NCBI GenBank assembly: GCA_027030605.1
Contig: JALVEV010000209.1
Span: forward strand, 1-24,861
Length of the DNA stretch: 24,861 bases
Direction of reading: 5' to 3'
From: Campylobacteraceae bacterium
GTDB lineage: Bacteria; Campylobacterota; Campylobacteria; Campylobacterales; Sulfurovaceae
The position numbers and the translations under genes are program-made. Under the pieces are notes generated by a model, which was given only the letters and a program-made list of their open reading frames with translations, was not told the DNA's origin and made no database searches. Shown one piece after another: positions 7,750 through 15,554 of this stretch (positions are counted from its first letter, which is position 1; every line of letters begins with the position of its first letter).

Positions 7750-8436
7750 ATGAATAACTGGAAATCAATATGGAACAAAGATACAAGAGTAACTAATCTT
7801 GTCTTAGAGATGCTAATTAAAGCAGATGGTTTTGACAGTGCTACGGGGCATTTTTCTGTAGAAGACTGGACAACATATACAAATTTACTTTATAAAAAAA
7901 TCGGTATTAAAAAGAGCGATTCTATTTTTGATTTGGGGTGTGGAAGTGGAGCATTTCTCTACCCTTTATATCTTGAAAATCAAAAAGTTGCTGGAGTGGA
8001 CTACTCATCTATTTTAATAGATTTGGCAAATACTATTATGACAGATGGAGAATTTAATAATATCGAAGCGATAGATATTGATGTTGAGAATAAATACGAT
8101 ATTGTATTGAGCCATAGTGTATTCTTTTACTTTAAAGATTTAGAGTATGCAAAACAAGTACTTTTAAAAATGATTCAAAAATCCAATAAAGCAGTAGCGA
8201 TTCTTGATATTAACGATAAAATAAAAGAAGAGAAGTATCATGAACTTAGAATGAAGATAATGACTAAAGAGGAGTATGAGAAGAAATATGAAGGATTGAA
8301 ACACCTTTTCTTTTCAAAGGATTTTTTTAGAGAAATAGCCAAAGAGAACAATTTAACAATAGAGATTTGGAATCAGGATTTTGAAAACTACAATAATTCA
8401 AAATTTAGGTTTAATGTTATAATGAGAAAAAAATAA
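7750..8436 (+). CDS. Class I SAM-dependent methyltransferase
   Basis: A 228-residue Rossmann-fold methyltransferase. Motif I is IFDLGCGSGAFLYPL at about residues 58-72, followed by an acidic end of strand two (AGVDYSS) and a motif IV-like YDIVLSHSVFFYF. The N-terminal lead (NNWKSIWNK) and the C-terminal part are family-specific substrate-side regions that I cannot assign. It begins ten bases after the degraded nucleotidyltransferase/aminotransferase gene, so it probably modified the same head group or sugar. It may now lack its substrate if that pathway is dead. It could instead methylate a capsule sugar or an amine substituent. The ATG has AAGGA about 13 bases upstream, which is longer than ideal. 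The methyltransferase fold is firm; the substrate is unknown. Confidence 0.85.
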   Translation: MNNWKSIWNKDTRVTNLVLEMLIKADGFDSATGHFSVEDWTTYTNLLYKKIGIKKSDSIFDLGCGSGAFLYPLYLENQKVAGVDYSSILIDLANTIMTDGEFNNIEAIDIDVENKYDIVLSHSVFFYFKDLEYAKQVLLKMIQKSNKAVAILDINDKIKEEKYHELRMKIMTKEEYEKKYEGLKHLFFSKDFFREIAKENNLTIEIWNQDFENYNNSKFRFNVIMRKK

Positions 8437-8439
8437 TAA

Positions 8440-8458
8440 ATTGCCACTATATGGCAAT
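8440..8458. terminator. Short hairpin between methyltransferase and flippase genes
   Basis: ATTGCCA (8440-8446) and TGGCAAT (8452-8458) are exact inverted repeats around a five-base loop, three bases after the methyltransferase stop. The plus-strand sequence after it is A-rich, not T-rich, so it is not a good plus-strand intrinsic terminator. It may be an RNA processing or stability element. It marks the only gap among the first genes of the arm. Confidence 0.3.
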
Positions 8459-8495
8459 ATAAAAAATTTAAAATAATATTTAAAGAAGTAATAAT

Positions 8496-9746
8496 TTGAC
8501 TAAATCTATAACAAAATACAAAGAACTCATAGAGAATTTTGCTTCTCTATATATTTTACAAATAACAAATATTCTAATTCCTCTAATAACACTACCCTAT
8601 TTAGTAAGAACATTAGGTGTAGAGAGCTTTGGATTAGTCTCTTTTGCTCAGGTATTTGCCATGTTTTTTATAATGTTTGTAGATTTTGGATTTAACTTAA
8701 GTATTGTTCGGATTATCTCTGTGGACTCAGAGGACAAAGAGAAAGTATCTGAAATTTTTTCTAGTGTTATTGTAATAAAGCTTATTTTGATACTACTCTC
8801 TTTTGCTCTATACTATAGCATAGTTGCTAATATAGCGAAGTTCTATAGAGATGAGTTGCTCTATCTTTACATGTATGGCATAGTTATTGGTCAAGGTCTC
8901 TTTCCTGTATGGTTCTTTCAAGGGATGCAAAAGATGAGATATATTACTATTTTAAACTTTGTTGTAAAGGTTCTCTTCTTAGCTCTTATTTTTATTTTAA
9001 TTCATTCATCTGATGATTATTTAAACTATCCTATTTTATTGTCATTGGGTTATCTTTTTGTTTTACCTTTTGCTTTTTACATTATAAAAAGAGATTTTGA
9101 GATTAAATTTTATCTACCAAGCATAGAGAAACTTCTATTTTATACCAAATATAGTAGTCATTTTTTTATCTCAAGAATTGCACTTAGGTTCTATGAGGGT
9201 GGAGGACTTTTTGTTGTGGGTTTAATAGCACCTGATATAGTAGTAGGATACTACGCCATAGCTGATAAACTAAGAAGTGCCATCACCTCTCTCTATAGTC
9301 CTATATCTCAAGTACTCTACCCCTACATCGCTAAAGAGAAGAATGTAAAGTTATATAAAAAGATATTTACACTAATTAATATGGTCAATATAATAGGTTT
9401 AATAATTTTATATAGCTATACAGAAGAGATTTTAGAACTTGTTTTTGGGACATCTTCTGAACTTACAGTAACAATTATGAGAATTTTTGTTGTTGCAATG
9501 CTTTTTGATATTCCATCTATTTTGTTAGGTTATCCTATGTTGGGTGCTTTTGGATATACCAATTATGTGAACTATAGCCTTGTTATAACAGCTGTTATCT
9601 ACCTTTTAGCATTGGCTATACTCTACTTCATAGGAGTACTTTCAGTTAAAATAGTAGCTATCCTTTATATGTCTACTATTTTTATAGAGCTATTTTTACG
9701 TGCTTTTGGAGTTTATAAATACAAATTATGGAGAGAGAATGTTTAA
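8496..9746 (+). CDS. wzx: Wzx-type lipid-linked oligosaccharide flippase
   Basis: A 416-residue polytopic membrane protein of the polysaccharide-flippase (MOP/Polysacc_synt) superfamily, with about 12 hydrophobic helices. The N terminus is typical of O-antigen and capsule flippases: NILIPLITLPYLVRTLGVES, followed by FGLVSFAQ and FVDFGFNLS. Its role is to move undecaprenyl-pyrophosphate-linked repeat units across the inner membrane. It pairs with the EpsG/Wzy-like polymerase two genes downstream and with the convergent wzz/wza genes. The start is a TTG at 8496 with AAAGAAG seven bases upstream; no better start is near. Its last eight bases overlap the next gene, indicating translational coupling. 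Confidence 0.9.
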   Translation: MTKSITKYKELIENFASLYILQITNILIPLITLPYLVRTLGVESFGLVSFAQVFAMFFIMFVDFGFNLSIVRIISVDSEDKEKVSEIFSSVIVIKLILILLSFALYYSIVANIAKFYRDELLYLYMYGIVIGQGLFPVWFFQGMQKMRYITILNFVVKVLFLALIFILIHSSDDYLNYPILLSLGYLFVLPFAFYIIKRDFEIKFYLPSIEKLLFYTKYSSHFFISRIALRFYEGGGLFVVGLIAPDIVVGYYAIADKLRSAITSLYSPISQVLYPYIAKEKNVKLYKKIFTLINMVNIIGLIILYSYTEEILELVFGTSSELTVTIMRIFVVAMLFDIPSILLGYPMLGAFGYTNYVNYSLVITAVIYLLALAILYFIGVLSVKIVAILYMSTIFIELFLRAFGVYKYKLWRENV

Positions 9747-11073
9747 ATGTTTTAAAAAGAGTTTTATAAAAAAATATTTTTTTTATTTGCTCAAAAAACA
9801 AATTATAAAAATCATATATCTATTAAATCTTTTTATTCCCAAAAATAACAAAAGTGTACTAGCATTTGTTGATTATGAGATGATTGATGGAGAACTTGTC
9901 CCTTATAAAAGTGATAATGTTTATTTATTATGTGAATATATAAAAAAACAAAGAGATGATTTAGATATAACCTATATCTCCTCTAATCAATTTGGTGGAA
10001 AGACCAATAAAATTTTAAATATTAATACAAAACTATACTATTTCTTTAAAAGACTTAGGGCAAAGGTACTGTTATTTAAACAGCCACCACATACAAGTGA
10101 ATTTTTTACAAAAAAACAATACATTATTAGTTTAGGCTATTTCATACCATTTAAAGCTGACTATTGGGATTTAAAAAAATGGGAAATTTTTTATGCCGAT
10201 ATATTTAAAAGTGATTTTGATATGAAAATTTGCTCAAGCTACAGAGAAAATATTTTAGAATATTTTACTTATAACTTAACTCAATTTACAAACACTAATC
10301 TTACTATGGTTACAGCATCGAAATATGCTTCTAAGGTAATAGCAAAATCTCATAATCTACCTATTGATAATTTCAAAGTTTTAGGTTCTCCTAAAAGTGA
10401 CCGTATAGAGCCTAGTAATGCAACTGTTTTTGATATATTTTCAATTCAAGATAATAATCAAACAATAGTACTTTACACTCCAACGTTTAGAGATATTTTT
10501 ATGAAACAACATATTAATAATGCAACAGAACTTCAAAAAAATATTTTTGGATATATGAATGAAGAAGAAGCCTTAGAGGAGTTTTTAGTTGAAAATAATA
10601 TTATTCTTATTGTTAAACTTCATAAGAGTTTCCCCTATTATCGTGAATTGGAAAAACTACATATAAAAGCAGATAAAAGCTATTTTAAAAATTGTTACTT
10701 TTTAGATTTTGAGTTGGAGGCAAAATATAATCTATCTATCTATCAACTCTTTGAACATAGTGATGCGATGATAGCCGACTACTCATCTATCTCTTTTGAC
10801 TATCTTCCTTATAATAAACCTATTATTTATAATATTCCAGATATTGAAGAGTATAGAGACTACAGAGGCTTCTCTTATGAACCAATTGAAGATATGATGG
10901 CAGGTGAACAAGTTAAAACGATTTATGAGTTAAAAAATGCTTTACTTGATATATCGAAGCATAAAGACAACTTTAAAGAAAAGAGAAATCAACTACTTGC
11001 TATGGTTAATGAAGTTCCACAAGGTAAAGCATTAAGTAACATTTACGGATATGTGAAAGAGATAATAGATTAA
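9739..11073 (+). CDS. CDP-glycerol glycerophosphotransferase-like protein (copy 1, altered HG motif)
   Basis: A 444-residue member of the Glyphos_transf (TagB/TagF) family. These enzymes transfer glycerol-phosphate or related polyol-phosphate units from CDP-linked donors. Visible motifs are VLGSPKSDRI (214-223), LYTPTFR (245-251), VKLHKS with His295, and SDAMIADYSSISFDYLPYNK (341-360). The family's HGxxxK motif should fall at about 132-139, but here it reads LGYFIPFK, with Tyr in place of the catalytic His. Copy 2 downstream keeps LGHGTHFK. The enzyme may therefore be inactive or use different chemistry. The ATG at 9739 is preferred to an upstream start at 9700 because GGAG lies five bases before it. 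It overlaps wzx by eight bases and the next gene by one (TAATG). The N terminus is basic and hydrophobic and probably membrane-associated. Confidence 0.85.
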   Translation: MFKCFKKSFIKKYFFYLLKKQIIKIIYLLNLFIPKNNKSVLAFVDYEMIDGELVPYKSDNVYLLCEYIKKQRDDLDITYISSNQFGGKTNKILNINTKLYYFFKRLRAKVLLFKQPPHTSEFFTKKQYIISLGYFIPFKADYWDLKKWEIFYADIFKSDFDMKICSSYRENILEYFTYNLTQFTNTNLTMVTASKYASKVIAKSHNLPIDNFKVLGSPKSDRIEPSNATVFDIFSIQDNNQTIVLYTPTFRDIFMKQHINNATELQKNIFGYMNEEEALEEFLVENNIILIVKLHKSFPYYRELEKLHIKADKSYFKNCYFLDFELEAKYNLSIYQLFEHSDAMIADYSSISFDYLPYNKPIIYNIPDIEEYRDYRGFSYEPIEDMMAGEQVKTIYELKNALLDISKHKDNFKEKRNQLLAMVNEVPQGKALSNIYGYVKEIID

Positions 11074-12170
11074 TGTTTACTTATGCTGTTTATAATTTTA
11101 TTCTTTTTGGTGCAACTTGGGCAGCATATTTATATGAAAAAAGTGAATCAAAAAATGCTCAAATTGTATTTTATAGTGTAGCTTTTTTAATTCCATTTGT
11201 TTTTTTAGCCATTCGTTATGATATTGGAACAGACTATCAAAATTATGTAGAGTATTTTTATAGAATTAGTCATGGTGATATTATTCCTAAAGAACCAGGA
11301 TATATATTAGTTAACTATTTAATATCTGAATTTCATCTTAATGTACAGTGGTTATTTGTATTTTTTGGATTTTGGTTTATATTTTTTGGTTACAAAACAT
11401 TACCTAGAGATGGTTTTTCTTTAGGTATTTTTTTATTTATTAGTACCATGTATCTATATGAAGGATTTAGTGCAATTCGGCAAGGGTTAGCTATTGTTAT
11501 CATGATGTATGCTCTAAAGTATGTTTATGAGAAACGTTTTTGGGTTTATTTATTTTGGGCTGTTATTGCTATGATGTTTCATCTCATAACAGCAGTTTTA
11601 TTATTAATCATTTATCCAATTATTAATAAAAGAATAAATAAATATGTAACAATTTTTTTAGTTATATCTTTTTTTATTTTAATTCAATTTACAAACATAG
11701 CTAAGTTATTATTGTCACTTGTTGGAAATTTAGCCCCCCAATATGCTTGGTATGTAAATAGTGCATTTGCAGAAGAAGCTAGAACTTCTAATGGTTTATT
11801 AGGACCTATAATTAAAATATCAATAGCCATATTGATACTTTTCTTTAAAGATAAAATTATAGAAAAGTATCAGTATGCAAATATTGTTTTAAATATGTAC
11901 TTATTTTATACTATCTCTTATATTTTTCATTTGAAAATTTCTATATTTGGTAGAGTTGAGCATGTATTTATTTTTTCTATGGTTTTGTCAATAGTTTACT
12001 TTCTAAAAACATTTGAAGTTAAAGGTAGGGTTATTATTATGTACATAATATTACTTTTTTATTATCTTATGTTTATGAGATATATTGTAAATGGAACATT
12101 GAGTGTTGATAATGATGTTTATGTAAATCCTTATCAAACTGTTTTATTTGACAAAGTAGGAGAAAGATGA
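11073..12170 (+). CDS. EpsG/Wzy-like polysaccharide polymerase
   Basis: A 365-residue polytopic membrane protein with roughly ten hydrophobic helices and the EpsG-family signatures. These are AIRYDIGTDYQNYVEYF (about 46-62) after the second helix, an AIRQGLA motif in a later helix, and an MMFHLITA element. EpsG proteins act as Wzy-type polymerases that join undecaprenyl-linked repeat units on the periplasmic side. It is the only polymerase candidate in the locus, and wzx lies two genes upstream. Its start overlaps the previous stop as TAATG, and its end overlaps the Stealth gene start, so expression is coupled. The assignment rests on the topology and these motifs. Members are very diverse in sequence, so the linkage made cannot be predicted. 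Confidence 0.85.
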   Translation: MFTYAVYNFILFGATWAAYLYEKSESKNAQIVFYSVAFLIPFVFLAIRYDIGTDYQNYVEYFYRISHGDIIPKEPGYILVNYLISEFHLNVQWLFVFFGFWFIFFGYKTLPRDGFSLGIFLFISTMYLYEGFSAIRQGLAIVIMMYALKYVYEKRFWVYLFWAVIAMMFHLITAVLLLIIYPIINKRINKYVTIFLVISFFILIQFTNIAKLLLSLVGNLAPQYAWYVNSAFAEEARTSNGLLGPIIKISIAILILFFKDKIIEKYQYANIVLNMYLFYTISYIFHLKISIFGRVEHVFIFSMVLSIVYFLKTFEVKGRVIIMYIILLFYYLMFMRYIVNGTLSVDNDVYVNPYQTVLFDKVGER

Positions 12171-13195
12171 TGAAAATAGACTTTGTACTTCCATGGGTTG
12201 ATGGAAGTGACCCTATTTGGCTACAAGAAAAAAATAGATACGATAAAAATAATAAAAAAGATTATAATAACAGTAATATGCGTTATAGAGATTGGGGAAC
12301 ACTTCGGTATGTTCTGCGTTCTATTGAGCATAATTGTCCTTGGTATAACAAAATATATCTCATTACAGAGGGACACTACCCAAATTGGTTAGATATAGAG
12401 CATGAAAGAATTGTTTTGATTACTCATGATGAACTCTATTTTGATAAATCTCATCTACCTGTGTTTAGTTCACCTTCTATAGAAATGAATCTTGCTAATA
12501 TAGATGATTTATCAGATAACTTTGTTTATTTAAATGATGATACACTAATTCTAAAGCCTATAGGAAAAGATAGATTTTTTAAAAATAATTTACCTGTTGA
12601 CTTTTTTTCTCATGGATGGATAGCAAGAAATAAAATTTTTGAAGAATTGAGAGGTATGAACTCATGGGCCCACTCTATTAAAAATAATATTGATTTGATT
12701 AATAGAAAATTTCCAAATGTAAAGCTAACTAAAAAACAGCTATATCACTCTAGTTATGGTATAAAAACTAAAATTAGTAATTTTCTTTTTAATAATATCT
12801 ATAAACAAATTCTTTGGTTAGAGCATTATCATCAACCTATTCCCTACCTTAAAAAGACTCTTAAAGAAGTACATGCAGAGTTTTCAGATGAAATGATGCA
12901 GTGTTCTAAAAATCGTTTTAGAGCTAACAATGATTTAAATCAATATCTTTATCGTTATTGGCAATTAGCAAGTGGTCAGTTCTATCCATCAAAGCATTTT
13001 GACCATAAATATTATAAAATAGAGACAAAAGAAGATATGCAAAAGTGTTTGTCTGAGATTGACAACTATACCTTTGTTTGTCCAAATGACTCTATATCGG
13101 AAGATATTAGTGAAGAGGATTATCTGTATATAGAGACAGAACTAATAAAGAAGTTAAAAGAACTATTACCCAATAAGGCTAGTTTTGAAAAATAA
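12170..13195 (+). CDS. Stealth-family sugar-phosphate transferase
   Basis: A 341-residue Stealth-family protein, a group that transfers hexose-1-phosphate units in capsule and exopolysaccharide synthesis to form phosphodiester-linked polymers. The conserved regions are clear. CR1 is IDFVLPWVDGSDPIW near the N terminus. CR2 is RYRDWGTLRYVLRSIE, then PWYNKIYLITEG, and a YLNDDT acidic motif follows. CR3 includes HAEFSDEMMQC and RFRANNDLNQY. CR4 is near FVCPNDSI. The second ATG of an ATGATG pair (12170) is preferred because AGGAG stands seven bases upstream; the first ATG (12167) leaves only four. It overlaps the polymerase stop by one base (or four with the first ATG). It sits between two glycerophosphotransferase-like genes, consistent with a phosphodiester-rich polymer. 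Confidence 0.92.
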   Translation: MKIDFVLPWVDGSDPIWLQEKNRYDKNNKKDYNNSNMRYRDWGTLRYVLRSIEHNCPWYNKIYLITEGHYPNWLDIEHERIVLITHDELYFDKSHLPVFSSPSIEMNLANIDDLSDNFVYLNDDTLILKPIGKDRFFKNNLPVDFFSHGWIARNKIFEELRGMNSWAHSIKNNIDLINRKFPNVKLTKKQLYHSSYGIKTKISNFLFNNIYKQILWLEHYHQPIPYLKKTLKEVHAEFSDEMMQCSKNRFRANNDLNQYLYRYWQLASGQFYPSKHFDHKYYKIETKEDMQKCLSEIDNYTFVCPNDSISEDISEEDYLYIETELIKKLKELLPNKASFEK

Positions 13196-13233
13196 TATAA
13201 GTTATAAAAATATATATGTAACTAAGGGAAAAG

Positions 13234-13296
13234 ATGCTTTTTAATTCATATATCTTTATTTTATACAAAAAGTGGTATTACTTGAGGTGGAAATAA
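13234..13296 (+). pseudogene. Remnant of an MBOAT O-acyltransferase gene start (20 codons)
   Basis: This 20-codon open frame in the 173-base gap starts MLFNSYIFI, the characteristic first residues of many MBOAT (AlgI-like) membrane O-acyltransferases. It then runs into unrelated KKWYYLRWK and a stop. A good AAGGG ribosome site lies seven bases before the ATG, as expected for a once-functional start. MBOAT enzymes are usually about 450-500 residues, so nearly all of the gene is missing. The rest of the gap (13197-13233 and 13297-13368) shows nothing I can recognise. The identification rests on only nine residues, so it is suggestive rather than proven. Confidence 0.4.
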
Positions 13297-13368
13297 TTTT
13301 AGATTAAAAGTTGTATAAAAAAATCAAGGCATTATCACTTAAAAATTTATACAGATACAGGATTAACA

Positions 13369-14577
13369 ATGAAAAAAGATAATACCAATAAATACAATAA
13401 CAAAAGAGCAAAAATTCTATTCAAAGGTATAGTACCCTCATTTTTGGGAATTTTTATTCCGAAGAATAAAAAAAGAATTATTTTTAATTCAACAAGAAAT
13501 GAGTTCTATAATTTTAATACAAAGTATCTTTTTGAATATTTTATTAAAAATCATCCTGAATATGAATCAAAATATGTTATTAACAATAAAGAAAAGAGAG
13601 ATAAATTAAATAAAGAATTTGGAAAAGAGCATGAATATTTTATAGAGACAGAGTCATTTAAGGGTATGTGGTATGCACTTAGAGCTAAGAGTTGGATAAC
13701 CAGTGCATTTGAGACACCAGTCGGTGGATTTTTTTTAAATTTAAATAGATTTGTATTTCTTTTAGGACATGGTACACATTTTAAAGCTATTGTATTAAAT
13801 GAAAACAGTCTACCTATGATTAAAAAAATTTATTACAATTTAATTCTATTTAATTTTTCAAAATTTTTAGTTACGTCCAAATCACTTATTGATATTTATA
13901 AAAAAGCTTATAGATGTGATGAAAGTAAACTAGCTATCTTAGGAGAACCTAGACATGATAGTATCTTTGAAGCAAAACTCTCAATTATTGAAGAAAATTT
14001 TGGAGAAGAAGTACTTTTAGAGAAAAATGTTCTCTATGCTCCAACATGGAGACCTAATAGTATTTTAAAACTTTTTCCTTTTGATGAGATGTCATGGAGT
14101 GATTTTTCAGACTACTTAGAAAAGGAACGTATTAATTTATATTTACGAATGCATCCTTCCTTTCCTGAAGACTTAAGTTTTTATACAAATCAGTCAAAAC
14201 GTATAAAAATATTAGATAATACTATAGTAGAAGATATTAGTGATGTTATGGGTTTTTTTGACTTATTAATAACAGATTACTCTAGTATACATATAAGTTT
14301 TTTACTTTTAGAAAAGCCTGTTATGTTTCTTCCTTATGATTTTAAAGAGTATAATGAACGAATGGGTTTTATAGATGATTATGATAAGTTAACTCCTGGA
14401 CCAAAACCAACTACATTGAAGAGATTTCAAGATGAGATGAAGTTATTATTAGAAAATGAGAACTATTATAAAGATGAAAGGGTAAAAGTTTCTTATTTTT
14501 TTAATGACTTTACACATAATAACTGTAAAATGAATGCAGAATATATAATTAAAGAACTGGAAAAAAAAGATGCTTAA
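13369..14577 (+). CDS. CDP-glycerol glycerophosphotransferase-like protein (copy 2)
   Basis: A 402-residue Glyphos_transf (TagB/TagF-like) protein with an intact set of family motifs: LGHGTHFKAI with His134, LGEPRHDSIF, LYAPTWRPN, LRMHPSFPED with His262, and LLITDYSSIHISFLLLEKP (from residue 299). It also has the KEYNERMGF element typical after the DYSS motif. The likely reaction is transfer of glycerol-phosphate (or a related polyol-phosphate) from a CDP donor to a lipid-linked glycan at the cytoplasmic face. The N terminus (about 14-32) is basic and hydrophobic, fitting peripheral membrane binding. CAGGA lies six bases before the ATG. It is the last gene of the plus arm and converges on the initiating sugar-transferase gene. 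A T8 tract occurs in frame at 13729-13736. No CDP-glycerol-forming gene is in the window. Confidence 0.9.
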   Translation: MKKDNTNKYNNKRAKILFKGIVPSFLGIFIPKNKKRIIFNSTRNEFYNFNTKYLFEYFIKNHPEYESKYVINNKEKRDKLNKEFGKEHEYFIETESFKGMWYALRAKSWITSAFETPVGGFFLNLNRFVFLLGHGTHFKAIVLNENSLPMIKKIYYNLILFNFSKFLVTSKSLIDIYKKAYRCDESKLAILGEPRHDSIFEAKLSIIEENFGEEVLLEKNVLYAPTWRPNSILKLFPFDEMSWSDFSDYLEKERINLYLRMHPSFPEDLSFYTNQSKRIKILDNTIVEDISDVMGFFDLLITDYSSIHISFLLLEKPVMFLPYDFKEYNERMGFIDDYDKLTPGPKPTTLKRFQDEMKLLLENENYYKDERVKVSYFFNDFTHNNCKMNAEYIIKELEKKDA

Positions 14578-14629
14578 TTACTTATGGAATAAGTGCTAAA
14601 AGAAGATTTTACCTAGGAAATGGTCTATT

Positions 14630-15553
14630 TTAGACTCCTTTTCTAGATAAAATTACGACAATCGTCTTAAAAATAGTTTTAATCTCTAACCACAAACTCC
14701 AATGTTTTATATAATACAAATCATACATAAGTTTCTGTTTAGCATCATAAGCATTAGCACCGTAAGGATAGAGTACCTGAGCCCATCCAGTGAGTCCAGG
14801 CTTTACAATATGACGCTCATTATAATAAGGAATCTCTTTTTCAAACTCATCTGTCCACACTTTTCGTTCTGGTCGTGGACCTATAAGATGCATATCCCTC
14901 TTCAACACATTCCACAATTGAGGAAGTTCATCAATTCTTGTCTCTCTCATGGTTTTTCCCCAAGGATAAACTCTCTCATCATCTACTGTTGCAAATTGTG
15001 CTCCATTCTTCTCTGCATCAACAGACATAGAGCGAAACTTAATACAGGTAAACTCTTTACCATTTTGACCTAGACGTTTTTGTTTAAAAAAAATAGGACC
15101 ATCAGACTCTTTTTTTATTCTATAGATAGCATAGAGTATAAAAGGAGAAGTTAATATTAAAATAATAACAGTTATAGCATAGTCAATTACAAATTTTATG
15201 GAACGTTCAAATAGATTAAATGGCTTAATCTCTTCCAAAAAACTAATATCTGTATGATTAGAGGGTATATAACATTTATGTAAATATTTTTCCATAAAAC
15301 TTTGAATAGTTAAATATTGAATACCCTCTTCTTGTTCTAGTTTAGTTAAATAACGTAGTAACTCATCTGGAACTAATGCTTGTGTATTTAAAACAATTAA
15401 TCTCTTATCTTTTTTAGTTATAAAAGACGAAATCTCTCTAATAACCTCTTTTGAGTCTATCTCTTTATATTCTACAAAATCTATAGTAAACTTTTTTTGA
15501 AGAGTTTCAAGCTCTAATTTTGAAAAAGTATGTTGCTTTCCTAAAACTAACAA
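14630..15553 (-). CDS. Initiating polyprenyl-phosphate sugar-phosphate transferase (WbaP/PglC-like)
   Basis: A 307-residue sugar transferase that puts the first sugar-phosphate on undecaprenyl phosphate. A short alpha/beta regulatory-like region (1-110) precedes one membrane helix or re-entrant segment (about 125-150). The catalytic bacterial-sugar-transferase domain follows: KRLGQNGKEFTCIKFRSM, RIDELPQLWNVLKRDMHLIG, PRPER and KPGLTGWAQV. The Asp-Glu pair in RIDELPQ and the PRPE motif are the usual active-site elements. Compared with ~460-residue family members it lacks the four N-terminal helices, but ~300-residue forms are known in this phylum from memory. The start is TTG at 15553, one base after the wzz stop. 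It is the last gene of the wza-wzz-transferase operon. Confidence 0.9.
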   Translation of the reverse strand: MLVLGKQHTFSKLELETLQKKFTIDFVEYKEIDSKEVIREISSFITKKDKRLIVLNTQALVPDELLRYLTKLEQEEGIQYLTIQSFMEKYLHKCYIPSNHTDISFLEEIKPFNLFERSIKFVIDYAITVIILILTSPFILYAIYRIKKESDGPIFFKQKRLGQNGKEFTCIKFRSMSVDAEKNGAQFATVDDERVYPWGKTMRETRIDELPQLWNVLKRDMHLIGPRPERKVWTDEFEKEIPYYNERHIVKPGLTGWAQVLYPYGANAYDAKQKLMYDLYYIKHWSLWLEIKTIFKTIVVILSRKGV

Positions 15554-15554
15554 C

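Noticed and set aside
9768..9784. A7 and T8 tracts early in the first glycerophosphotransferase gene, considered as phase-variation tracts
   Set aside because: Runs of this length are common in such AT-rich DNA. Phase-variable capsule genes in this phylum usually carry longer G/C tracts, and none is present.
12183..12392. 69-codon open frame overlapping the start of the Stealth gene in another frame
   Set aside because: It lies wholly within the strongly conserved CR1 and CR2 coding region and has no independent support.
13729..13736. T8 tract within the second glycerophosphotransferase gene
   Set aside because: It is in frame, the gene is intact, and eight T is not unusual here; there is no evidence for slippage.
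14623..14635. Five-base inverted repeat GTCTA/TAGAC at the junction of the convergent polysaccharide arms
   Set aside because: The stem is too short and AT-rich, with a weak T run, to call it a terminator.
14702..15073. 123-codon plus-strand open frame opposite the sugar-phosphate transferase gene
   Set aside because: It overlaps the conserved catalytic domain of the minus-strand gene and resembles no protein; it is a shadow frame.
14630..15553. Possible truncation of the initiating sugar-phosphate transferase (no four N-terminal helices)
   Set aside because: The start fits the wzz stop closely, the catalytic domain is complete, and ~300-residue forms are known in related bacteria as far as I recall, so it is more likely a natural short form.
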